From the NCBI GenBank assembly GCA_010015655.1, contig ML976664.1:860675-924674 (forward strand): DNA of 64,000 bases. The letters run 5' to 3'. Made by a program: the position numbers and the translations under genes. Positions 43,087 to 53,526 of the stretch are shown here, in pieces; positions within the stretch are counted from its first letter, which is position 1, and every line of letters begins with the position of its first letter. This stretch comes from Bimuria novae-zelandiae CBS 107.79. Taxonomy: Eukaryota > Ascomycota > Dothideomycetes > Pleosporales > Didymosphaeriaceae. The notes under the pieces were generated by a model. The model ran no database searches, was not told where the DNA came from, and saw only the letters and a program-made list of their open reading frames with translations.

Positions 43087-46027
43087 CCGCCCCCTTCCCC
43101 ACCACTAAGCCCCTTTTTCTTTTCTTTTTGGTCTGGTTTGTCAAGCGTGCATTGCATTTCTGAGGGATCTCGGGCGTTTTTCTCATTCAAAAGGCACCAA
43201 TCAATACTTTTACGTGAGGTCGCCGGGGTCGAGGGAAGTGCACTGGGTTGGTAGGGCGTGCATGCGGTGATACCTCTTGGGGGCGCCGCTGGGCGATACC
43301 TTTGTTAGGCCGCAGATTAGGCTTTGTAATATAGATGGTGTGTGGGGGCTTTGGGGCTTTGTATTATAGAGCTGTGGGGGGTTTGCCTGGGGATGAGTGG
43401 GCGCGTAATGAATACGATACCTTATACTATGAGTGTAGCTCGGAGTGTGGGTTAGAGATGGGATAGCGTGATGGGAGTGTGTGTCTGGGGTACTTTTGCT
43501 TGGAAGGAGGGTTCGGGGTATACAGGGTGGATGTAGTGCGCGTAGAGAGATGGATAGACAGAGGCGTGGTTGGTAGTGTGGCCTGGGGTTGTGGTGGAGG
43601 TTCAGGGTTCGATTTAGCACTGAGACAAGATGATGAGGGTGTTGTACAGGAGGGTAGTGAGAGGGGTTGGAATGAGTTTTTGGGAAGTGCTTTGGGGTGA
43701 CTTAGTATCGACCTCCTACACCCTTGCAATATCCACTCTCCCTTGCTTTTACGTACATTTTTATACGGTATGTTATTGTATAGTTGTTATATTATAATTT
43801 GTTGTATAATCTAGGATCTGTTTATGTCGTTAGCGACGATAGAGATGCTGTTTGGTACAGATGGAGTTGTTGCTGTGCTTTCTAGCCCGGCTTCGTAAGC
43901 TTTCGAGACTCCAAGGTCACAATGGAAGTTATTAGCATGGAAAAGCATAGAGAGAGATATATAAGGAGGATATGTGCGAACAGGTAGTGCGAAGCACTAG
44001 ATACAAAAGGGGTAAATAAAAAAAGTGTCCCCCCGGTATACAGATCCAAAAAAAAGCGCAGTAAAAAAAGAGAAAAGGAAAGATATATATAAGTAGTATA
44101 GAGAGTTGATACGTGGTTCGGTGGAGGTTTTTACCAATCTTTATACATGCTGTTCCGTTAGAAATGGAACTGGAGTATTACCTATAAGCTAGGAAGTAGC
44201 TGTATTGTATAAATTAGGTGCAAAAACGGTGGTATCAGGCCAGGCACTCACGGTTCGCGTTTTGGTCGTGTGATGGCACCACCTCCAGGGCTGTACGGCA
44301 CATGCTTGTACGTATGTATTTGACTAGACTACCTTTAATACGAGTAACTTCGGACAGCACCATCATCGACGAAGATCCGTTCGTGCAGTGAAGGCCACTA
44401 CCAGTAACAATTTCGGGGGTGGACGGATGTTGAACGTTCGCTTGTCTTCGCAATATGAAACAGGGAAAGCAGGCTGTAAGTTGTGCAGCGATACGAAGCA
44501 AGCAGAGCACAGATGCGTCTATAGTGATTGAAAACCCTTCAGCCTGCCGGCTGATCATGCGTAGATTCATAGCCCAGTGTTTCCAGGCTGGATTCACCGT
44601 GCGCGGTGAGCGTTCGAGACGAAGCCGAAACATATAATGTTGTAATGTAACCAAGTGCAAGAAGCGCACGGTTGAAAAATCCCATGCGGTCCAAACTCAG
44701 TCTTGCAAGAAACTTGTCATCTTTTGAACGTGTTGCATCTGTGCGAAGCTTTTCTCCGTCTGTATTGCCGATATAAAGTGAGATGCTGTTCTTCCGTTTG
44801 GGAATTCTTAGTGGTTGGTATATGTTGCCTGCTATCTAATCAATCAACTCGAGCGATGGTAGATACTTGGATTTGTGTTCGTACCGGTAGATTGGGCCTT
44901 TTCGATGTCTTGTATCTTTCGTATATCAACTTTGCCGCTCTCGCGGTCGTAAACGACGGCTTTTTCCCAGGATCCTGTCCGATTCACGCGCGTGATGGCT
45001 GGTTCTCTTTGCGTAGAATCTAATTCAGAAACACTTTTTGCCATTGGTCCACCTCGTGGCTTCGGCCCACGTCTGGAATTTACGAAGGGAAAAGCGGCAA
45101 AAGCTATGTCTGCTGCCGGGGAAAGGGTTTGTGTATTATTTAAGCAGGAGTAGAAGTACTTGAGGAATCATAAAAGTAGTGTCAAGTCCTGACAGGATAT
45201 TGCGTATCAAATAGAGTGATAGCCTTTCATACCAATTCAAATAATTGATCACACAGCCAGGGTATGCCACCTCAGGAGTTCAGCCGCTCGTGGCGCTCGT
45301 ATCCCGGACCGCGTGAATGATAGGATTTACAGCGCCCTGCCACACCGGATGAAATGGATGCATCCAATCACACGAGTCTATTGTGCCACGCGACAATCAA
45401 CCAGCGGTTACACGTTGCATGCATTCTCGCGTGCGAGACCACAACTTGGAAAAGTGTTTTAAGTACCCTACCTCTCTGGAACTTGGAAATGAATCAATTA
45501 CTCCTTCTAGAGTAAGCATACTTGAAATCGAAGGTCTTACTGTTCCGTAACACAACGAATCCAACAAGGTTGAGAAACACTCAGCAAACGCATCCAATCT
45601 AGTGTCATCCCGACCCTCCTGTACACGCGAGTGGTGCCCTCAGCAATGCGCCCAAGCAAACACCTGATCGCCGGTGCATTGCGTCAGCGCCTATTCTTTT
45701 GCCCTGATAGCCTTATGGTTTTGCTTTTGCAGTTCGCATAACGATCCTGTAATGATCCCGTCTCGTAAAGATGATAATCTTCATTGGCTTCAATCGTCCG
45801 GAGGACCCCAATACGGTGGAGGCTAAGCTGATGTATTGGCGGCGCTTTCTTTCGCGAAAGAGGCTCGGACACGGTTCACGCAACCTTCCCATGAGGAGCA
45901 TGTGTGGGCAGCCTTCCCTTCGAGGCGGCTGAAAGACTCAGGCCTCTATATATTGTAACACCACGGCGTTTCAATGTTGAGACATGTTTTGACTTAACGT
46001 TCTGCGCATCGAGAGAAATTTGGAAGC
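43087..46027. other. 2.9-kb region without a clear gene
   Basis: AT-rich and purine-rich tracts at 43,740-44,220 (A runs, TATATA). No domain-bearing frame. One 66-codon minus-strand frame (44844-45044) has coding-like composition and is listed separately. Confidence 0.5.
44844..45044 (-). CDS. Small hypothetical ORF, 66 codons
   Basis: ATG at 45044. The product is hydrophilic and charged (MAKSVSELDSTQREPAITRV, then a run containing WEKAVVYDRESGKVDIRKIQ). Many codons end in C or G, as in the real genes nearby, unlike neighbouring noise frames. There is no known family, and it could be an exon fragment or chance. Confidence 0.25.
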   Translation of the reverse strand: MAKSVSELDSTQREPAITRVNRTGSWEKAVVYDRESGKVDIRKIQDIEKAQSTGTNTNPSIYHRSS

Positions 46028-47738
46028 ATGAACGACTCTGCGACCGCCACTGATCCGGACGCACCGCCACCCTTTGGACAACGGAATCGCACGCATACTG
46101 GCCTTAGCACTATTGCCAGCCAATCCGTAGAGTGGCAGGAGCAAAATTTACTAAGTCTAGGTTTGTCACTTTCGAAACAGCAAATTAATCTCCCACTAAC
46201 CTACCTACGCGAAGATGGTGGAGGAATACGCGGATATTGGTCTCTGCTCGTCCTGAAGAGATTGATGGAAGCTATTGGTGATGCAGAACGAGAGCAAGAA
46301 GGCGCAACTCCACAGGCGGTAGGCGCTCAACAAGCCGAGCTTCACAGTTTCCTTCCATTTCCGTACCCTGAAAACGCCACACAATGCGACATCTCGCGGA
46401 TTACGAAACTCCACGAAAGAGACGCGTATAGGTTCCTCCCTTGTCATTATTTCGACTTGATCTGTGGTTCTAGTACCGGGAGGTTAGTCAGGATCGCGCA
46501 TGCTACCAGAAATGTACTGATGGTGATTGTAGTCTCATCGCGATGATGCTGTCTCGTTTTCGTATGACCGTCATGGACTGTCTGAACGAGTATGAGCGCA
46601 TGAGCAATCGAATTTTCGGCAGACCGCGGTGGTTTTCACAGCGAAACCTTATGATACCATGGTGGACGAAATATAGCGCTGCTGCAATGGAAAAAGCTTT
46701 CGAAGAAGTGACGATACGGCGATCATCACGTCGTGAAAGACAAGCTTTAGACTCGCAGAACCATGCAGACCCCAAATTCGAGACTACCCACGGAACATGC
46801 TCGACGTAAGTCCTTAAGGTGGTGGCTTCTCTACCTTCGGCTGGTGCAGTTCGCTGACGGTTACGCCTCCCAGGTTTGCTACAACTATTCGAAGGTCAAC
46901 TGGCGGCACAGCAGGTAGCGAAAGGTCACTACATCTACTCCGCTCGTATAGGCACGAGAATAGGCCAGGCCGCACCTTGACTGCCACATTACCTGTTCGG
47001 AATTTTGGTCCTGCCGAATCGATGCGGATATGTCAGGTCGCCAGAGCGGCCACCGCAGCGCCATTCTATTTCAAAGAGATAGTTTTTCGCCCAAACGGTT
47101 CGAATGAGACAGTCTACTATTCAGACGGAGGTTTCGGGAGCACCAACAACCCCACAGCAGTTGCGATCCAAGAAATTAGATTGCATGGTAACGGAAGATT
47201 GGGTGCAATTGTGAGCATCGGTACGGCCAAAGCTGACACAGACTCCGGACGTCAGAGTGCTCGAGCTCATGTAGAGCGCGCATTCGACGCAGCGACCAAC
47301 CCAAGCGAAGTACATGTCACTGTGCTTCGCCAGGATCACCCGCACTACTGGCGTTTGAACGATGAAAAGGGCCTTGAGTTACCCCTGGATGATTGGAAAC
47401 CAACGTACTTCACGGGTAACCCAGGCTCTCAAACAATGCAAACAATCAAAGACAAGTTCGCGCACTGGATAGCGGACAGGGACGTTATTGAAATGTTCAA
47501 CGCCTGTGCATCTGAGCTTGTAAAACGCCGAAGAGCACGAGCACAACTTCGGCATCGTTGGGAACGGTTCTCCACAGGTGCTTCAGGGTTTCAATGTCAA
47601 GACCCAGGGTGCAGTTCAGAACACGAGAATTTCTATCATCGAGGGAGATTTCTGGAACATTGGCAAACCCAGCACGACGCGTGTGAAGAGTTCAAGGAGC
47701 CCTTGTTCACGGACTGGACTTACCAAGCAAGGCCTTGA
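46028..47738 (+). CDS. Patatin-like phospholipase with C-terminal C2H2-like zinc finger
   Basis: Four exons (46028-46160, 46215-46482, 46533-46805, 46874-47738), 512 residues. The patatin domain has the oxyanion loop in NLLSL-DGGGIRGYWSLLVLKRLM, the nucleophile elbow DLICGSSTGSLIAMM (G-S-S-T-G, Ser nucleophile) and the catalytic Asp in YYSDGGFGSTNNPT. All three catalytic elements are present, so lipid acyl hydrolase activity is plausible. The C-terminal 60 residues (FQCQDPGC through HRGRFLEHWQTQH) resemble a C2H2 finger. The first intron (54 nt, stop-free) lies just before the oxyanion loop. In fungi patatin domains also occur as N-terminal effectors of NLR-like proteins; here there is no NACHT or repeat domain. 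Confidence 0.86.
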
Positions 47739-48377
47739 AACGGCTCCAGGCCCTACCACGCTTCCTTTAAGATTCTCGTTTCATTGTGATCATATCGTCC
47801 TCCGCGCGGTTTCTAATTTCTTTGCGCATACCCTGTTTTTTTCTATGGAGCATATTTCATTCTTATTGCAAGCATAATACCCCCCGAATTATGAGGCCTG
47901 CTTCAAAGGCGTAAAGTGGCATCGGGTTCGTGTTTCTTTTTTACTGTCCTCTATGATCTCCTCGCATGATCATCAGATTTTTGGATATCTGCGTGGGGTC
48001 TCCAGCTTAAATAGACGGTGTACGGAATATTCACTAGATCTTCCTGCTATAGTGTGAGCCATCTGGCCAACACGATGTCAATACAAGTCAATGTGACACA
48101 ACATGACGGTCATTGTGCACGCGATCCATATTCATGAACCTCCTTCGAAAACACCCGTAGAAGATGTGGAGCCTAACATGCCTGACCGCCAGGGGGCTGA
48201 GCAGACAATCACGAGGCTGAATCTCACCCTGACCAATCGTAAGTCCACGTCCACGTCATTGTAAAGCCACTCGCCTCAGCCCTGTAGCCTTTCAATATTG
48301 TGTTTGCTCTATCACCACCTGGGCAAAAACACCATTATGCTCCCAGCGACAGAACTTTTGCCGTCCGCTTAGACAGC
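47739..48377. other. Intergenic, possibly with unresolved 5' exon of the next gene
   Basis: An open frame from the ATG at 48103 (MTVIVHAIHIHEPPSKTPVE) ends at a good donor GTAAGT near 48240, but its phase does not join the next gene's frame. It is therefore not included in that model. Confidence 0.4.
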
Positions 48378-49417
48378 ATGCTGGAGCACCTCCAGCTGCC
48401 GATCCACGTTGACATAAGCCCTCTCGCATTAGTACCGCGTGACTTCGAGACAGCCATGCGGGTACTACGCGCTATCCAATACGTATCCAGAGTATTTCGC
48501 CCGTACTTTCACTTAACAATCGGGCTAACAATCTGTTTAGCGCATCTCGGAGTATGTCATTACGGCCTTCGTCCGCATCGCAACACTGCCTTACTATCGC
48601 CTCTACCAATTCAACACGCGCTCTCCACTGCAGAACATCGCCAGACTAGCTTCAGAGACTCCGACAGATGATGTCAAGTTGCTGAGAGCCTTATTAATAT
48701 GGCGAGCCCGAAAAACCGCCGAACTGCAATTCACGACTATATCAGTAAGTCCACGAGACTGCAAATCACCCATAATGCTGACCTGCGACAAGTGTACGGT
48801 CCTAGCAGCAGCCGTCATTGGAGCCTTCTCATGGACGACGGTAGAGGAAGCACACTGGCTCACTCACGGCTTATGGCACTCCAGCCTGATACTCGCCGTG
48901 CTCGGGATTCTCCTCTCAGCCTCGGAAGTCACGGTTCTATACATCCTAGGCCCTACGCACTCTTCTACTGTCAAACCTCACCAGTTGAAACCTTTTCTCA
49001 CGAGATACCAGCCTCTTTTGCTGTCGTTGACGAATAACCCTACTCAAATCTTTGTACCCCGACGAAAAATGGTGTTCACATGGCAGGGCCCGCTCATGTT
49101 CATGTCGTATTCTGTTTGTACGTTCCTGGCGGGATTAACGGTACTCGTGTGTACACCACTCATTCGGTTCAAGCGTGACGACTGCTGGAATGCTGGACAC
49201 AACGTAAGCCCGACCTCACTATGTTATTCCTCAGACGACCGCTGACAGCCACGAGATCGCGGTCATATATCTGGCGGTCTTCGCTTTCGCTGGGTCTTTG
49301 TTCATCTTTTGTTCCTTCTGGGTATACCACTATATTGACTCCGGAATGGATGCTGAAGAAGATTTTGCTCTGGATGATGCATGGAGCGGGCAAGACCGAC
49401 GCAAGGAGGCCCCCTGA
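48378..49417 (+). CDS. Uncharacterised fungal membrane protein, about four membrane segments
   Basis: Exons 48378-48482, 48541-48744, 48793-49203 and 49235-49417 give about 300 residues; the true start may lie upstream. The soluble N-terminal part ends ALLIWRARKTAELQFTTIS, followed by CTVLAAAVIGAFSW, SSLILAVLGILLSASEVTVLYILG, MVFTWQGPLMFMSYSVCTFLAGLTVLVC and, in the last exon, IAVIYLAVFAFAGSLFIFCSFWVYHY. The IS-CTVL...AVIGAFSW and FTWQGP-MFMSYS patterns recur in unnamed proteins of filamentous fungi as I remember them. The last intron would be only 31 nt (49204-49234); without it the protein would end 11 residues later and lose the final membrane helix. No function can be assigned. Confidence 0.65.
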
Positions 49418-49846
49418 TATTTCCTTCGCTGCTTTTACTCAAGGCGCACCATCCACAACCACAACAATCCATCATCGTAAACGTAATACGAGGGAAGTTG
49501 AGATGAGAGCAGGTCAGTTCGGAAGTGAAAATTGGGATGACAGGCTCTCCGGGTGACGAGACGAGACGTGACGAGGGTTTGCCTGGCCGCCACACAGTGT
49601 ACATTTTAATAGAACAAGAAACTCCATGAATAATGCTATCGCTCTCCACTTCTTTTACCCAGCCAAAGAGCTAACAATATGCTCATAAAACGAGCGACCC
49701 AGCCTTCTCATACAACGCCGTCCAAAGGAATAAACACTAGACTCCCAGTCCAGCCGAAGCCCAGCAAGCCCAACCTCAACCCCAATACGCCTCTCCCATC
49801 CCATCTTACACGCTCACATGCTCAAGGCGTTAAAATGCACTGGTCA
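49418..49846. other. Convergent intergenic region
   Basis: 429 bp between two convergent genes. Nothing further is seen. Confidence 0.4.
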
Positions 49847-52800
49847 CTACGCCTTCGGCCTCCTAAAAGGATGCGCCTCTGTATTGAGCACCCACTCATC
49901 TAAACTGACCACGTCCTCCTCGCTAAACAGCAGATAGTAGTACTTGAGCGTCTCCGCCAACCAGAAGCTCTCCATGCTGTCGTTAAGAGTTGGTGAGGTC
50001 TTAGTCACGTCGTCTATGGCCGAGTTGCCGTGGAGCGTCTTGGTGTGCGTCTCGATGGCTTCAAACATACGCCAGCCGGCTTCGCGCCAATAGGAGTCGC
50101 CCGTGAGGCGGTACATGTACCAGACGGATTCGATTGCTTCGGGGCTGTGCGTGTTGCGTTAGCGTGATTACAAAAAGCGGGTATGGGAAACTGAGGATTA
50201 TGCAGGGAAGGCTTGCCGGAGAATGTACTCCCGGGCTTTGATCCTGGTCACACCGAGCGGGAGACGCTCTTCTTCGAGGCGCATTTTGACGTATTCTTCG
50301 TGGTTGAGAGGAACCTGCGGGGAGTAGATGGCCGGGAACGTGGGCATCACTCTGCTAGGCGACGGCTCCTCCTCTTCTTCGGTTGCGATTTTGGTCGGAG
50401 GCTCGTCGTCTGCCGGGCCGCTTTCTGCGTTTGTACTTCCATTCTGTGGAGGCCTGAGCACTTTGCCCTTCCGATTTGCCGCAAGATCTGCCAGTTCCCG
50501 TTTGTCCAAGACACTGTCAGGCACTTTTGTTACTTCTGCTACGGGCGCCACGACGCTAGTTGCAACAGGGACAGGGGCAGCAGTCGCCTCCATATATGCC
50601 TTCATCTGCTCATCGAACCACAAGCTCGCGCTCTTGAGTTTTATCTCGTAATTCGCCATAGCCTCCTCGTGCTGCTTCAATCTAATGTCCGCGTTGGGGT
50701 CCAGAACCTCGTTGTAAAGCGTCTCGTTCCAAGTACAGACTTTCTGGCTCTCACAGGCCACGCCTTCGAACGCTTCCGGCATGATGCCAGTGGCGGTCAT
50801 GTTGTACGCGTAGACACAGCCTTCTGTGAGCTTAGCGGCAATCTCGAGATCCTTGGGTCGCTCAAAGATCCTTGCGCTCATACCAAACATGCCGCCCGTG
50901 AAGCAGGTGAGATGTGCGTACTCGGGCTCCAAGTCAGTCGTCAAAGGTTCACCTGGTTCCTGTGCGTAGACCAAAAGCTTTCCAGAGAAGAGGATATCGT
51001 CGTTGTTCGGCAGCATAGGGCGGAAGATCAGGTACTTCTTCATGACCTCTGCGGAGACTTCATACATGGTACGGTACTTCTCAACTTGACCGCCGAGCAA
51101 AAGGTATTGTTTAGGAAGATATTCATACGTTGAATCCGACATCCCACCCAATGTGTACTCTTCTCTTCCTCCGGTAGATGATGGGCCGAAACCAGGATTA
51201 TCGCAGGTAGGTTTCACAGGAGTCGCTTCTGGATCTGAAGGAAACCCAACAGCAGCAAGCATGGACTTCACAGGAGTCGCTTCTGGAACCGAAGAAAATC
51301 CGGCAGCAGCAAGCTGGCGCTTCTTTGGAGCAGCGTTGGGGGGACCAGGCCAATCAATTGACTCTTCTGGCGGTGGCTTCCAAGTCGGATTCGGTCCGTT
51401 GGGTGCCATCTTGAGAGGCTCCGGCTTCTCCAGAGGAATGTACTTCTTCCCATTTGGCGAGAGTTCTTCTACACCCACAGCTATGGAACCGTCCTTGGCA
51501 GGGGGTAGGACCAAAGGCTGGCTAGGATTAGCCTTCAAGTACGCTCCGTTCTTGAGAGCCTCGTCCCATCCGGGATCTCCCGCTGTTATAGGTTTCTGAA
51601 GAGGCTTATTCGGACTGGTGTTGTACTGATGTTTGACACACCCCGAGGCGTCGAAGTACGTGGGCCACATGCCAGGAAGTCTCGTATGGTTTTGATACCC
51701 TTCTAGATTATCTGTGATACGGGCGATGGCGTCATAGTACTTGTGATCTCCAGTGAGCTGTGCCAGGTAGGTGAACTCCATAGACAGTGAGCCGATTTCG
51801 GCAAGAACTACGTGGTTACTGGCCGGGTGAGGAATGGCCGAAAAGTCACTACACTACGTTAGTTTCACAAGAAAAGAGGTAGAGACCAGGACATACGGCT
51901 GCCAGAAATAGTATGTCTGTGGCATCCTATTGGGCGTATCGAACGCTGCCATCAGAATTTCCGCAAGCTCTTTCGCCTTCGTGAGCAGGATTTCATGCTG
52001 CTTTCCAGCCATGTCGTACGCCGCGAGAAATCCTCCCAAATAGCGAATTGTAGTTTCGAAGAGGGGAATGTCGGATCGATGTGTCGTCGTAAAGTCAATC
52101 TTTTCGACGGCCTTCACGGCCTCTTCGAACTCCTCCTTTAATCCCATGATCCACAGCGTATCGAGAGCATCCACGAGAGTCGCACCCCACCCTGCAAAAG
52201 GATCTTTCTTCGAACCAGAAACTGGCATAACTTCGTCGTGCAGCCATGCGAATTCCTTGTACCCAGACCACGAGCGCTTGAACACATCCTTGATCGTCCC
52301 CAATTTTATCTCTCGATCTGCTTTCTCTACATCGGACTCCTTCTTGAAATCCGCCTGTATCTTCGGAATAGATTTCGCCTTTGCGGTCGGCAGCGCAATG
52401 AGCGATTCGGTGGGCACGGGATACTGTTCCTTCATCTTAGTCCAATGTGCGGCTTCTTCGCTGGATGAAAGCAGTGCGCCTAGTATGTCCTGTCCCCTAT
52501 CCTTCTCCTCTGTAGCCGGCGTAGAAGTGGCATCTGGCCGTGCTGCATGGCCAGCCCCCACACCCACGGGTATCGAGTTCTTGCCCTGCGCGGTCGTAGA
52601 CTTCTTGTCCACGGGTTTCTCAACGGGCGCAATCGGCGGCGGCGTCTGCTTTGCCTGCGGATTTGTCGCAGCTGATACCTCGACCTCAAACTGCTTTGTT
52701 TCTTTCGCGACCTGCGGCTTGGGTTCCCATTTCACTTGCGGTTCCGTATCCCCGCCCTGGCTTTGTCCAAAGCGGCTCGCTGCCTGCTCTGTCCACGGTG

Positions 52801-52885
52801 AACTCGAACTGCTGAATTGGTATAGCGCAATTATGGTGATGACGGCGAAAGCGAGGAACACGCGGTATCGGCGCAGGCGGAACAT
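49847..52885 (-). CDS. Glycoside hydrolase family 47 alpha-1,2-mannosidase, type II membrane protein
   Basis: Three exons (52885-51897, 51848-50217, 50144-49847), 972 residues, much longer than the usual 500-600. A short cytosolic basic stretch (MFRLRRYRV) and one signal-anchor ([15 protein letters not shown]) suggest Golgi or ER placement. A stem of about 150 residues precedes the catalytic domain: [103 protein letters not shown] and, after the last join, [20 protein letters not shown]. Two low-complexity insertions interrupt the domain; the first contains a tandem 18-residue duplication. The last intron is GC-AG (donor GCAAGC). It would trim mannose from N-glycans. Confidence 0.92.
51213..51320 (-). 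repeat. 54-bp tandem duplication inside the GH47 gene
   Basis: Units 51213-51266 and 51267-51320 share TTCACAGGAGTCGCTTCTGG and CAGCAGCAAGC. They encode [16 protein letters not shown] and [16 protein letters not shown] in a Pro-rich insertion of the catalytic domain. The reading frame is preserved. Confidence 0.85.
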
Positions 52886-53526
52886 CGTGAGCGTCTGGCT
52901 CAGCGGCCTGTGTCGCGTGGGTTATGGGGGACGCCGTGGAATGTGGCTCACGAGTGCGGTACTCGAGCGCTATGTCGTCGCTGCCATTGGGAAAAGGGGA
53001 AAAAGAAGAGAAACAGCAACAACCCCTCTTCAGAAAGGATAACAATCTATTAGCCAACAGGAGGAAATACAGTCGCTGGATACCTCCACGGGCTTGGCTC
53101 GGAATTTCGTACCCATTTACAGTCTAGCAAATGCTTGGTGCTCGGCTCAAGTGGATTAAAGGCGTCGCAGGGGCGGTCGCACACCGACCCCTACCTTTGT
53201 GTTCGGGATTTCACGTCCTGGTTGTGACCAGAGTTGCGGCACGGTTTTCATTTACATGCGCCTTACTACAGAATAAATACGAACCACTGGCGGCCTTTTA
53301 TCACATATGGAAACCGAAGTTCACGGTGAACGCATTTTCAGGGTCCTTCTTAAAGGAGGAGATCCGCAATTAAGCTTAAATGCGCTCCTTGCTTATAGAG
53401 GCTAGGCAAAGTTGGGGTAATGCATCTAAATTTATTAATCACGAGGCCAACTGTATATTACGAACGGCATCTGGCGACAGTTGCAATCGCGCACCCAGTT
53501 GCTTGCTGCGTAGAATTGTAACTTGA
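52886..53526. other. Intergenic between CCT6 end and GH47 start
   Basis: 641 bp holding the GH47 promoter and CCT6 3' end. The frame at 53131-53373 has no recognisable features. Confidence 0.45.

Noticed and set aside
50213..51133. 306-codon plus-strand frame over the GH47 gene
   Set aside because: Antisense to a well-supported catalytic domain; no domain of its own.
52068..53042. 324-codon plus-strand frame over the GH47 N-terminus
   Set aside because: Shadow of the coding strand; mostly Ser and Gly from complementary codons.
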